DNA from: Bugulina stolonifera
Taxonomy: Eukaryota; Bryozoa; Gymnolaemata; Cheilostomatida; Bugulidae
DNA length: 64,000 nucleotides
Direction: 5' to 3'
NCBI GenBank assembly: GCA_935421135.1
Contig: OW285188.1
Coordinates: 19,631,233 to 19,695,232 of the forward strand
A program made the translations under genes and the position numbers. Every line of letters begins with the position of its first letter. Position 1 is the stretch's first letter. A model generated the notes under the pieces. The model had not been told where the DNA came from. It did not search any database and was given only the letters and a program-made list of their open reading frames with translations. Positions 14,501 through 23,742 of the stretch are shown here, one piece after another.

Positions 14501-17500
14501 GTAATAACTCGACCCATTTTGGGTCGGCCATCGGGCTTCCGGCCACCATGTTGTTGCGCAATTTCCAGACGACCCTACGTCGGCCCTTATACCGGAACTT
14601 CCTCCGGAAGTTCTCTTACTATATAAAGGGCATTGTTTTTACGTTTGTTGTCTCAGTTCATGCTTGGATCTCAATAAAGACACATTTATACTTATATACA
14701 GAGACTTTCACTTCGTAGATAGGTCATTCTAGTTGTTAAGGTCCTCGACCTTGCAACACGAACTGCCTACTAGGTCGGATCACTCTCTTTCTCAGTATAG
14801 TAAACAAGCATTAACTCGGGATCAGATGGGTCGTCTTTGGTAGTTCTTTGACTACTGACACCGATCAATCTTTCATGTAATGAGAAGGCCTAGCACCACT
14901 TATAGGCACTTCACATTGGACTCGGGAGTCATCTTAGGACGACCACACCAGAAACCAAAATCCATTACAATATTTTGTTATTATACAGTATGTTATATAC
15001 ATATTTCAATTACATTTCACAGACAAACCCCATGAAAACGAAAAGAGAAAACAGAAAAGAAAGGCAGAGTAAGTTGTACTCTCGACTACACAAACAACAC
15101 TACTATCATACGTCTTGTATAATTATAATGATGATGTAATGGTAATTAAATCCTGTTCTACTGTGATATATAATTTATACGGTCTTTGGTATAGGAGGAT
15201 ATAGTAGATTATATTTACATTGAAGTCAGGTGTCAGTATAATATTATAACATTGTATAATCTGTCTACAGGCCATTGACATACGAACTTCCTCCCCTCAA
15301 CGTAGCTTCTCTCCCCTGTAACCAGTTTGAGTAAGTATATTTATTATGACTTGCTATCAATACGTTTTTGTCATGTATTTACATGCAGACTTAACATGGT
15401 GCAAATGCTAGAACATGTAGTTTACCTGGGAGTTATATTCTCTTGCCATTCTAGGTAATTACTTTCATCAGGAATAAGTGTATCCATATACACTGTACAT
15501 GTATGTACAAGTATATCCAATATAACGTATGTGCTTAGCTATCCTAGGGTTGATCCATCCTTATTATGGGCATCCATAATTAGAAGTTGTGCTCTCTCAA
15601 TCCAGAGAGTGGACAACTGCATATTATGATCATAGGTAATTGCTGCTGACAGTTAATATACTATACAGTTACATAGTAGGGTGGCTTGTATTATATTCAT
15701 GTTGATTTCCTCAGCTCTGCAGCTGGTGTGAATTGGTGTCTGGTTAGAACCCCTAACCTGAGACATATAACACTTTCCTCAGTATAGTTGCCGTTCCTAG
15801 TAGAGCAGAAAATTGAATCCTGTCTACTTCCTTCCGCTGTATATCAATCATCCCCAGATATTCTTCTAACTTCACCACTGCTCCAAGTGCTCCTACGACA
15901 ACAGGGATCACATTTACAGATGTTTCCCAAAGTCTCTGTAACTCTCTCGCCAAATCTTGATATTTCTCAACTTTTTCTCTTTCCTTCTCTTCTACTCTAG
16001 CATCCCCAGGCACTGCGATGTCAATAATCCACGTGTGGTCCATATCCTTGTCTTTCACGACGATGTCTGGTCTGCGGGCTTGTATCACATGATCAGTCTG
16101 AATGTTGAAGTCCCACAAAATCTTTGCTTTGTCATTCTCTGTCACTTTTTCTGTATTATTATTATTATTGTCATGTTGATTTCCTCAGCTCTGCAGCCGG
16201 TGTGAGTTGGTGTCTGGTTAGAACCCCTAACCTGAGACATCCAACACTTTCCTCAGTATAGTTGCCGTTCCTAGTAGAGCAGAAAATTGAATCCTGTCTA
16301 CTTCTTTCCGCTGTACATCAATCATCCCCAGATATTCTTCTAACTTCACCACTGCTCCAAGTGCTCCTACGACAACAGGGATCACATTTACAGATGTTTC
16401 CCAAAGTCTCTGTAACTCTCTCGCCAAATCTTGATATTTCTCAACTTTTTCTTTTTCCTTCTCTTCTACTCTAGCATCCCCAGGCACTGCGATGTCAATA
16501 ATCCACGTGTGGTCCATATCCTTGTCTTTCACGACGATGTCTGGTCTGCGGGCTTGTATCACATGATCAGTCTGAATGTTGAAGTCCCACAAAATCTTTG
16601 CTTTGTCATTCTCTGTCACTTTTTCTGTATTATGTTCATACCAGTTCTTAGCATGCGGAAGTTCATATCTCCTGCACAGATTCCAATGCACTAATTGTGC
16701 GACCTTGTCATGTCTCTTTTTATAATCTGTTTGAGCCATCTTAGAACACTCGCTTAGAATGTGAAAAACTGTTTCATTTCTTTCATTACACATTCTGCAC
16801 AGAGGTGTTCCAGATTGCTTTTCTATATTCACTTTTCTCCATCGTGTTGGTAATGCCTGGTCTTGTGCTGCTGTGATCAGTCCTTCGGTCTCTTTTTTCA
16901 TATATCCATTTTTCATCCACTTATATGTCTTCTTTCTGTCTGTCTTGTCTGCTATTTTTGTATACTGTCCGTGTAGTGCCTTCTCTTTCCATTCCTTCTC
17001 GCTGGTTTCTCTTTGACTGTCCTGGTATTCTCTTTTCGTTTTCTCCTTCATCAATTTCTTCAAAAATCTATTATATCCTTTCTCTTCACACCTGATGTAA
17101 TCCGACAGTCCATGTTCCTCTGTCCTCACTGTTTCTTCTGCTGATCTTAGTCCTCTTCCACCCTCATTCCTCGGTAGGTACAGTCTAGCCACATTAGCTC
17201 TTGGATGCAACGCTCTATTGATAGTCATAAGTTTCCGTGTCTTCCTGTCTATGCCTTTTAAGTCATCCTGCGTCCAATCTAGTAACCCCCCAGAGTATCT
17301 GAGCACAGCAACTGCCCATGTGTTGATTGCCCTGATAACATTTCCTCCATTCAGTTTAGATTCCAATAGCAGTTTTACTCTTCTTATGTACTCACTTCTC
17401 ATTTTGTCTTTCATTTCCTTGGTCTTTATTTCACTAGCCTCTAGTACTCCTAGGTATTTGTAGCCTTCACCTCCTAGGTCTTTCATCATTTCTCCATCAG

Positions 17501-19758
17501 GTAACAGTATACCCTCATCCACCTCTCTCTTTCCTCTCTTCAAAACTATGCTGGCACACTTCTGAATTCCAAACCTCATCCTTACATCTTGTGTGAATAT
17601 TCTCACTGTCTGAACCAAAGACTCCAATTGGCTTTTGTTACCCCCATATAACTTCAGATCGTCCATGTAAAGCAGATGGTTCACCTTCCCAGATACTGAT
17701 CTGTTTAGGCAATAACCCTGCTTTACCTCCCGTAGCATCACACTCAATGGAATCAGACAAATGATAAACAGCAAGGGTGACAATGAGTCTCCTTGAAATA
17801 TTCCTCTTTTGATATCCACCTTAGCCAGCTGTTGCCCGCCACATTCCAAATTCGTGGTCCACTCCTTCATACTTCTACAAAGAAATTTTCTGGTTCCCTC
17901 TGCCACTCCTACCATCTCAAGTGTCTCAGATATCCATGAATGTGGTACTAAATCGTACGCTTTTTGGTAGTCTATCCACCCCATTGCAAGTCCTGTTTTC
18001 CGCTGTTTACAATCCCTCATAATCACTTTATCAAGCATCAGATGATCTTTCGTTCCACGGTATCCTTTTCTGCATCCCTTTTGTTCTTCTCCCAGAAGAT
18101 CTTTCTCCTCAAGATATCTGTAGATTTCCTCGGATAGCATTGAGGTGAGGATCTTCCAAACAATCGGTAGGCAGGTTATAGGTCTATAGTTTCCTGGTGC
18201 TCGTCCTTTGTTCACATCCTTTTGTATCAATACAGTTCTTCCAGTTGTCATCCATACAGGAATGTGTGCATTCTCCAGGCACTCATTCAGGTGTTCTACA
18301 AGTTTGCTGTGAAGGTTGGTCAGGTTTTTGATCCAAAATCCTTGCACGGCATCTGGTCCCGGAGCTTTCCAGTTTGGTAGTTTCACAAGCGCCTTTTTCA
18401 ACATGTCTGCGCTAATCTCCACATCCTGCTGTTTATCGGGTCTTTGTAGCTTCTCCCTCACTCTGGTTATCCATGGCGCATCCTCATCATGTTCAGCAGC
18501 CTGTCCCCAGATGTCTTTCCAGAATGCTTTGGTTTCCTCTCTGTCTGGTATTTCCTCATCTGTGCATGTTTTACACTGTATCTCCTCATAAAACCTCTTC
18601 TGATTATTATCAAACAACCTGTTTTGTTGGTACTGCTTCACTCTATCCTCATATCTTTTGATTTTAGCTGATGTTGCTGTTAGTCTCTGCTTCAGTTCTT
18701 CTAACACTAGTTGAAATTCTTTCCTTTTGATGTTGTATCTCCTCTCCATTCTCCGTCTCATTCTGTCATTGTATCTCCTGTTCATTGCCTCTTTTACTCT
18801 ACTGATATCCTTTCTCAACTCTAGCACCTTTTCCTTCAGCCTTCTCTTCCATGGTGGTTCTCTGTATTCTCTCCGGTTCTTCACCATTCTCTGTGTGACT
18901 ATTTCTGCACTCACTAAGAATGTATCATTGAGTTCTGTGATATTATTCACTGGCACATAATCAATCACCTCATTGATCTTCTTCAATTCCTCTAATATTT
19001 TCCTTTTGTCAATGTGTCTGATGTTTGGCAACTTTTGTCTGGTCGTCCGCAACTCCTCTCTACGGCTTATAATTACCTTAACTAGATCCTGTTTCTCCTT
19101 TGGTAGATTCTCGATATCTCGGATGTTATTTTCTCTTAGTTGTTCGTTTCTCTGACCATGGTAGATTCTTGACAACTCAGCTGCCTCAATCACTTCAACA
19201 GCAACTCTTCTTGTATCCTCTTGCTCACTCTCTCCATTTGATAGAGCCCTCTTCTTGATGTCATCAAGCTCCTCTGCTGTTAACCACATCTTGTTCTGTA
19301 TAGTCCTTGCTTGCATCGCTAGCCTGTTTTCCGTCATTGCAAATCCATCCAGTTCTTCCCAAATTTTTGCCATTCTCTTCATATACCCTCTCTTGTCAGG
19401 TTTACTTAGGTAGTAGCACTGCATAACCTTCAGCGCCAGTAGTGATGTCAACTTCACCGGGACACACTAATATCGGCTTGGTGCCCGACGCTACACTGGA
19501 CCATGGACCCTGTTGGTGCACAGGTTAGGTTCTTGTTAGAACTAGCAGCTAAGGAAGAAAATCCTGACAGAAAATCACCACTCATACTACAATGATGAAT
19601 ACAACTACAAATATACAAGCTAACGGCGTCAATGGGAGTGAGAGCCAAGCTCAAGCTGCCTCGCCCGGCAGACTTTTTGTGGGTAACCAGGCAGGAGTCG
19701 GTCGTCATCATACTACTGGCAGAGATAAGACAGGAAACCAGCGTATGAAGTTTACCAG

Positions 19759-19857
<99 letters not shown>

Positions 19858-21088
19858 GATAATGTACTTGTACATAACTTATACTTGTATATTACAATAT
19901 AATACTATATAATACAGGGTTAACAATGATACCAATGATGGTAGGTATTAATTGTGTTACATTTACACATGTATGCAGAGGTGCAATCTTAGTATAATGC
20001 AGAGAGACATCAGTGAGCCTGTCAATGATGTCTAATTAGTTTGGGTGTTCGCTGTATCAGATTGTTTTGGGTTCACTGAAGAGGTATCTGACCTCCTGCA
20101 TTACCCTATAGATTGCACCACAGTGTCTGGGTATGCTCGGGTTACTTTGTTATATTCTGTTTTAACAACATTATAGTGTCTTCGCGACCTCTTGGATGGG
20201 CGCGGGTCGCAAATAAAAGCACCAGATGGCTGTCCGACCTAGACTACAAGGGCTATTGGCCTGGAATTTTGCTTGGCCAGACGAAATCATTCCTAGGTCA
20301 TCGGCACATCTGAACTTTTCCTTTGCTTTTGGCCCACGCCGGTGTGTTCATGACTCTGTGACGGATGTGCCGAAAAATATTCTAGCGAGTTGGCCTGTGC
20401 TTGAAATTTAGGTCGTGGAGACACTAAATATAAAATAGTGTTGCGATAGTCGGTCGCTTATTCTATGTTATTCTATTATTTCTGTCTAGTTGTTTATTAG
20501 ATACCATAACACACAACTCTGTGAATATACACATACAATGTACATGTATAGTAGTATTATGGCTTATATTTTTAGCAGCAGGTGACTATGCCATCATGGC
20601 AAGAGGCATGCATGCCAGGCCAGTTGTACCTGCAATAGGGCAAGGTCAGTGAAATATAAAAATATTTAAAAATCAAAGTCAAAATGCATCCAGTACTACT
20701 TCACCCACGTCAACGTGTTCAAATGACCCCGATTGTTCGTCATTCAGTTCTAGTATATGACACATTTTGATACCATTGCTTGTCTGCTGTACTATACACA
20801 CAGTGCTTTCCCAAGACTTTGAACTATATCATTTGATTTCAATATTTGCTTTATGTTCCGCTGCAATTTTCTTTCCGTAGTGAACTATTATTAACTGTGT
20901 GTATATCTTGTATTTTATTAGACTGCAGGAGAAGATCGTTCATGCCAGCCCCACCATCATTGCCTCAGTCCTATGTGCCTCGGCCACCACCAAAGATCAG
21001 CACCACAAGTGTGGGAGAGGCCAACAGAGAAGCTCTCAGAGCATTGAGGGCTAAAAGACTGAAAAGGACTGCAGCAGTGATATGTTGA
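5528..21088 (+). CDS. Uncharacterised 592-residue repeat-containing protein, 22 exons
   Basis: I do not recognise this protein. Exons: 5528-5577, 5906-5953, 7155-7228, 7550-7610, 8134-8297, 8670-8736, 9353-9435, 9778-9829, 10239-10414, 10727-10775, 11336-11511, 11783-11834, 12233-12408, 12601-12646, 12830-12889, 13418-13440, 13853-13909, 15023-15068, 15271-15330, 19918-19940, 20576-20644, 20922-21088. The lengths sum to 1779 nt, exactly 593 codons, with GT-AG borders and matching phase at every junction. The start is the first ATG (MSRKMLDSWFDSAG). A lysine-rich NLS-like stretch (KKKKSKSKRK) lies near residues 60-78. Three copies of a 58-residue acidic/proline module (core KWEIAWDN, end VNVPS) occupy about 200-259, 275-334 and 351-410. 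A block beginning KPHE.EKRKQKRK and LTYELPPLNVA occurs twice, about 410-472 and 472-538. The C-terminus is proline-rich then basic. No enzyme domain, signal peptide or membrane segment is seen. Low complexity and a basic patch fit a scaffold or nuclear protein, but that is guesswork. Confidence 0.85.
6440..6583. repeat. 144-bp near-perfect palindrome
   Basis: Two 72-bp arms, 6440-6511 and 6512-6583, are reverse complements with a single mismatch (6503 against 6520). The centre is the perfect palindrome TGATTGTTAACAATCA. Pairing stops abruptly outside both ends. It lies in the second intron of the 592-residue gene and would fold into a long hairpin RNA when transcribed. It may be a foldback element or a recent inverted duplication; no transposase ORF or obvious target duplication is seen. 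Confidence 0.95.
8773..8807. repeat. Short dispersed hairpin element
   Basis: The arms GAAGTCGTCTCCTCCT and AGGAGAGCACAACTTC are nearly reverse-complementary. The same arm words (GAAGTTGTCCTCTCTC and complement) recur at 15581, 22836, 39555, 44763 and 50724. Confidence 0.6.
10239..10775 (+). repeat. Duplicated exon module A+B, copy 1
   Basis: Exon A (10239-10414, 176 nt) and exon B (10727-10775, 49 nt) with the intervening intron. A enters in phase 2 and leaves in phase 1. A plus B is 225 nt, so the pair can be duplicated without shifting the frame. The matching copy is 11336-11834 (176 + 52 nt), and a third A lies at 12233-12408. The flanking introns are also similar: the blocks upstream of copies 1 and 3, near 9940-10200 and 11940-12200, are nearly identical by eye. 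Confidence 0.9.
10495..10690. repeat. Minisatellite with donor-like units, after exon A copy 1
   Basis: About nine copies of a roughly 21-bp unit of the type GTGTAGCCTGTGTACCTGTA. Many units contain CTGTAAGTGT, which looks like a 5' splice donor. It lies just downstream of the donor of exon 10239-10414. Confidence 0.85.
10811..10850 (+). repeat. tRNA-SINE fragment
   Basis: The words TAGTGGTAGTGTGCTCTGTC and ACTATGCTAGGC resemble the box A region of the SINE copies at 34840 and 46105. Only the 5' part is present, directly before a minisatellite. Confidence 0.4.
10857..11215. repeat. 16-bp minisatellite
   Basis: About 21 units of the type CACCTAGTCAGTCACC, with variants CACCTAGCCAGACACT. It lies in the intron between exons 10727-10775 and 11336-11511. 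Confidence 0.9.
11590..11745. repeat. Donor-like minisatellite after exon A copy 2
   Basis: Same GTGTAGCCTGTGTACCTGTA family as at 10495, in the matching intron position after exon 11336-11511. This shows that the array was duplicated together with the exon or arose at the same place twice. Confidence 0.85.
12601..13909 (+). repeat. Four-exon block, copy 1
   Basis: Exons 12601-12646, 12830-12889, 13418-13440 and 13853-13909 (186 nt, in frame). They correspond one to one with 15023-15068, 15271-15330, 19918-19940 and 20576-20644 (198 nt, in frame), with similar introns. The fourth exon of copy 1 is a hybrid: its 5' half matches exon 20576-20644 (AAGDYxIM) and its 3' half matches the end of exon A (VVNVP plus the GTAAGT donor). 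Confidence 0.9.
13986..14166. repeat. Donor-like minisatellite after hybrid exon
   Basis: At least eight units of GTGTAGCCTGTGTACCTGTAT, the same family that follows exon A at 10495 and 11590. Its presence after exon 13853-13909 supports derivation of that exon's 3' end and its intron from an exon-A module. Confidence 0.85.
14201..14969 (+). mobile_element. Solo LTR, copy 1 (769 bp)
   Basis: It starts TGTAATGG and ends CCATTACA, the TG...CA inverted ends typical of LTRs, flanked by the 4-bp duplication ATAT. A TATA box (ATATAAAGG, about 14621) and a polyadenylation signal (AATAAA, 14673) sit in the order expected for a U3-R-U5. No gag or pol sequence is attached. It inserted into the intron between exons 13853-13909 and 15023-15068, sense to the gene, so it carries a potential promoter and terminator into that intron. 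Confidence 0.85.
15581..15620. repeat. Short dispersed hairpin element
   Basis: Arms GAAGTTGTGCTCTCT and AGAGAGTGGACAACT around a six-base loop. Same family as at 8773 and 22836. Confidence 0.6.
15697..16158 (-). mobile_element. 5'-truncated copy of the LINE 3' end
   Basis: Carries the last 130 or so codons of the element's polyprotein (ORF part 15753-16145) plus the 3' UTR, nearly identical to 16171-16632. It is joined head-to-tail to the long copy through an ATT microsatellite (16155-16170). It holds the endonuclease-like RRPDIVV...IIDIAVPGD region but no reverse transcriptase, so it cannot act alone. Confidence 0.9.
16171..19757 (-). mobile_element. R4/Dong-like non-LTR retrotransposon (RLE type)
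   Basis: A nearly full-length LINE, antisense in the intron between exons 15271-15330 and 19918-19940. Its single long ORF is intact (see CDS). The 5' flank is a long (TTA)n tract, and the 3' end runs into a short ATT repeat. R4-clade Dong elements are known to insert into TAA repeats, so the flanks fit that behaviour. About 300 bp before the ORF (19458-19757) look like 5' UTR or a decayed N-terminal region. Confidence 0.85.
16227..19466 (-). CDS. LINE polyprotein: reverse transcriptase plus restriction-like endonuclease
   Basis: Open frame of about 1079 codons bounded upstream by TAG at 19467-19469. The frame at 19457 opens on GTG, and the first ATG-encoded Met (MQCYYLSKPDKRGYMKR) is about 11 codons further in. 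Reverse transcriptase blocks: NWKAPGPDA (about residue 366), YRPITCLP, MGWIDYQKAYD, GIFQGDSLSPLLF and the catalytic LLYMDDLKLYG (about residue 597). The C-terminal part has a CCHC knuckle (CRMCNERNETVFHILSEC, about 884-903), an RHDKV motif, and a PD...D endonuclease signature (RRPDIVV...IIDIAVPGD, about 968-988). This order is that of R2/R4/NeSL-type LINEs. No N-terminal zinc finger or Myb domain is seen, so the 5' end may be shortened or frameshifted. The intact ORF suggests recent insertion. Confidence 0.88.
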   Translation of the reverse strand, partial: CVPVKLTSLLALKVMQCYYLSKPDKRGYMKRMAKIWEELDGFAMTENRLAMQARTIQNKMWLTAEELDDIKKRALSNGESEQEDTRRVAVEVIEAAELSRIYHGQRNEQLRENNIRDIENLPKEKQDLVKVIISRREELRTTRQKLPNIRHIDKRKILEELKKINEVIDYVPVNNITELNDTFLVSAEIVTQRMVKNRREYREPPWKRRLKEKVLELRKDISRVKEAMNRRYNDRMRRRMERRYNIKRKEFQLVLEELKQRLTATSAKIKRYEDRVKQYQQNRLFDNNQKRFYEEIQCKTCTDEEIPDREETKAFWKDIWGQAAEHDEDAPWITRVREKLQRPDKQQDVEISADMLKKALVKLPNWKAPGPDAVQGFWIKNLTNLHSKLVEHLNECLENAHIPVWMTTGRTVLIQKDVNKGRAPGNYRPITCLPIVWKILTSMLSEEIYRYLEEKDLLGEEQKGCRKGYRGTKDHLMLDKVIMRDCKQRKTGLAMGWIDYQKAYDLVPHSWISETLEMVGVAEGTRKFLCRSMKEWTTNLECGGQQLAKVDIKRGIFQGDSLSPLLFIICLIPLSVMLREVKQGYCLNRSVSGKVNHLLYMDDLKLYGGNKSQLESLVQTVRIFTQDVRMRFGIQKCASIVLKRGKREVDEGILLPDGEMMKDLGGEGYKYLGVLEASEIKTKEMKDKMRSEYIRRVKLLLESKLNGGNVIRAINTWAVAVLRYSGGLLDWTQDDLKGIDRKTRKLMTINRALHPRANVARLYLPRNEGGRGLRSAEETVRTEEHGLSDYIRCEEKGYNRFLKKLMKEKTKREYQDSQRETSEKEWKEKALHGQYTKIADKTDRKKTYKWMKNGYMKKETEGLITAAQDQALPTRWRKVNIEKQSGTPLCRMCNERNETVFHILSECSKMAQTDYKKRHDKVAQLVHWNLCRRYELPHAKNWYEHNTEKVTENDKAKILWDFNIQTDHVIQARRPDIVVKDKDMDHTWIIDIAVPGDARVEEKEKEKVEKYQDLARELQRLWETSVNVIPVVVGALGAVVKLEEYLGMIDVQRKEVDRIQFSALLGTATILRKVLDVSG
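19761..19856. repeat. (TTA)n microsatellite
   Basis: About 32 uninterrupted TTA units at the 5' edge of the antisense LINE, ending where the duplicated intron sequence of the host gene resumes. It is probably the insertion target. Confidence 0.97.
20175..20425. mobile_element. MITE, GTGTCTTCGCGACC family, copy 1
   Basis: About 251 bp with terminal inverted repeats AGTGTCTTCGCGACCT and AGGTCGTGGAGACACT (two mismatches). The interior (ATGGCTGTCCGACC, GGGCTATTGGCCT, TTTTGCTTGGCC) matches the copy at 32948-33182. There is no coding capacity. It lies in the intron between exons 19918-19940 and 20576-20644. Superfamily not determined. Confidence 0.85.
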
Positions 21089-21690
21089 TGAGAGGTGTTG
21101 AGAGAGTTGGAAAGTGTTGTTTTTTGCCAGGAGTTGTTCGGTACGGAATCCATCAACAGATCCTCAAATAACCAGTAACTAACATGGTTCGTGTAGGCAT
21201 ACGTAGACTGTGTACCTATACTAATGTTGTCTAAAGTGTGGTCATACTGTCCTATGTAACAAAGTAGTGCAGTGATACTATCAGGATTGTGATACTCTGC
21301 GGGTCTGTCATTCTCTTTTGCATTCAGTGTTCATCTGTAGCAGACATTACTGTGTCTCGGCACAGTGTGTAGTGTGGCTTAGCTTCGTAACTCGGTCACA
21401 TGACTGAGTCATTGCACACGAAATCCCACACACTACGGTTTGGATGTTGTTTGTATATTGAGGTGCTGATTTTGTAGGGTATACATGTACGTGATAGCTG
21501 AGTATAGACAGTGTTGTATGGGTGCATAGCCTATGGGTGTTTGCATCGCCTGTTATGTTGGGCATAACATCGGCATGGTTTGTGGCAATTGGCACCTTTC
21601 CAACAGCTAGAAGATAACGATTGAGGAAATAACTCTCGCCTGTTGTTCCATCAGAATACATTGTATTTGGTTCCATAGCTATACACAGAA

Positions 21691-21871
21691 TGCCATCTAC
21701 TACCATGGTCCAAGATACATGTACCATCTATTACCATGGCACAGAATACCATCTATTACCATGACACAGGATACCATCTATTAACATGGTGCAGGGTACC
21801 ATCTACTACCATGACACAGGATACCGTCTATTACCATGGCGCAGAATACCATCTATTACCATGGGTTTCAC
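21691..21871. repeat. 25-bp minisatellite
   Basis: About seven units of the type ACCATCTATTACCATGACAC followed by AGGAT, with point variants. It probably lies in the 3' UTR of the preceding gene if the polyadenylation signals near 21950 are used. Confidence 0.9.
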
Positions 21872-22835
21872 CGATTGCGGTGTGTATATAATTATAAATA
21901 GTGGTATAACAGTGTTGTAACTTATAGTTTATTATGTTGTATTTATTAATAAAATAAAATGTTCACTAACAGCAGCAGGTATGGTCTTTATGATTGTAAG
22001 ACAGGTTAGTGTATTCAAATAAAATATCAATGGAATATTGTGTAGTATTGTTGACAGTATCAATTGCACGTCAGTTTGCAGAAAATACTAAATAGCAGTC
22101 TATCACATGGTACAGATGTGTGATTCGACCGTATTTCAAACTGATGTTATGTGTGATGATGATGTTGTTCTTAGCCAAAAGGAGAGCTGATAATAGAAAT
22201 GGCTTATGTATACTTTCAAAATAATTCTATAAAAGCATTGTGTTTGTTTCGGCAGGACAAAAAGGGACAAGTAATGTTGAAATACAAATAATCAAATGTT
22301 CATGTTAGATCTCTTCAAATGTGTAGGTGTAGCTTCTCCTATGACTGCAAACTGTATCCTGAGTTATCCCTGAAAACATTTGGATTCGCGTTGCTACAAT
22401 GACATAACATATTACATACATGTACCTGTAATAGTTGTACAACCATATAACCCTGATTACTATTTACACATGAATAGAGTAATGATTGCTCCATATTTTT
22501 TCTGACACTGAAAAAACTTTTTCTTTCACCATTAATATCAAAACTATCAAACTAAGATCACAGAAACATCTGCATGGGGCTATTACTGCATGTTTTAGCT
22601 AGTACATGTATAAAGTTATTATTCCGTAATGCAGGGATCAATTATAATAGTCATATGATGATGTCTGGTAAAAGTTTTTATATTATTTTGAAACTAATAA
22701 GAACATGAAAAATTAAAATTTTGTCATAACCACTGTACAACGTACCAGCATTCATACAAATGTTACAAAACTAAGGAAAGTTTAAATAGCTTATCTTTAC
22801 ACTAAGTACTCAAACATCACCACTATTTATGTTTC

Positions 22836-22879
22836 GAAGTTGTCCCGTTCCACTTTTTGGTTTGAGAGAGGACAACTTC
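22836..22879. repeat. Short dispersed hairpin element
   Basis: GAAGTTGTCC on the left and GAGAGAGGACAACTTC on the right, around a short spacer. Same arm words as at 8773, 15581, 39555, 44763 and 50724. Confidence 0.65.
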
Positions 22880-22917
22880 ATAATACATTGGATAGCTTAT
22901 GAGTGTTATACTCTTGT

Positions 22918-23724
22918 TGTGATGGTACAGGACATTTGTATACGACTCCAACTCCCGGACGAAGCTCCATCGCACCTTAAGTGTTTAGTAGTTGTTATAG
23001 CGCTACTCATCTGACACTCACATTCTCATAATTAGGGTTCGTATACTTACCTTTAACTGCATTGCATGTCCAAACCATTAATTACTGTCTATATACGTGT
23101 CTCCATGTGCTCATACTCACTACTTATTCATGTATTGTTCCACTATATAACTGTATATAACTGCATGAATGTTACTAAGTCTTTTTAATGCCTTTTATAC
23201 CCATGTACAGAGGCCCGACCTCTCAGAATCCATTGATATTCATTTTGTACATGAATTGGACCATTATAAGCAACTTTTGTAGAACCCGACCTATTTTGGG
23301 TCGGCCGTCGGGCTTCCGGCGGCCATCTTGTTGCGCAACTTCCGGACGACCACACGTCGTCTTTTCCCGACGTCACGTCGGCCGGAAGTCCTTATACTAT
23401 ATAAAGGGCACTGTTTTACTGTTCATTGTCTCAGTCTACACTTGGCTTTCAATAAAGACACATCTATACTTGATACAGAGACTTTCACTTCCTTTTGTCA
23501 GGTCATTCGCTTAGCGAACCGCCTACTAGGTCGGATCACTCTCTTTCATTGTATAGTCTGAAGGTCAGACTTGGGACCAGATGGGTCGTCTTTGGTAGTT
23601 CTTGGGCTACTGAGACCGCTCGATCTTTCATGTAATGCGAAGTCCTATTACCACTCATAGGCACTTCATTTCTGGGTCGATAGTCGTCCAAGGACGACCG
23701 CACCAAATCACAGAAACCATTACA
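22918..23724 (+). mobile_element. Solo LTR, copy 2 (807 bp)
   Basis: It starts TGTGATGG and ends CCATTACA. The 4-bp target duplication TTGT is at 22914-22917 and 23725-23728. The TATA box is about 23397 (ACTATATAAAGGG) and AATAAA is at 23451. It is very similar along its length to copy 3 and more distantly related to copy 1. There is no internal retrotransposon sequence. Confidence 0.92.
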
Positions 23725-23742
23725 TTGTTATAGCAAACATAT

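Larger units (their letters stand above)
21089..22917. other. 3' flank of the 592-residue gene and intergenic DNA
   Basis: No supported exon. It contains a 25-bp minisatellite (21691-21871), overlapping AATAAA signals at 21948-21958 that could end the preceding transcript about 0.87 kb after its stop, and a short hairpin repeat at 22836. The rest is AT-rich sequence in which I see nothing. Confidence 0.6.

Noticed and set aside
16262..18960. Plus-strand frames across the LINE
   Set aside because: Antisense shadows of the reverse transcriptase ORF.
19592..19858. Frame ending in a long poly-leucine run
   Set aside because: Translation of the (TTA)n tract next to the LINE.
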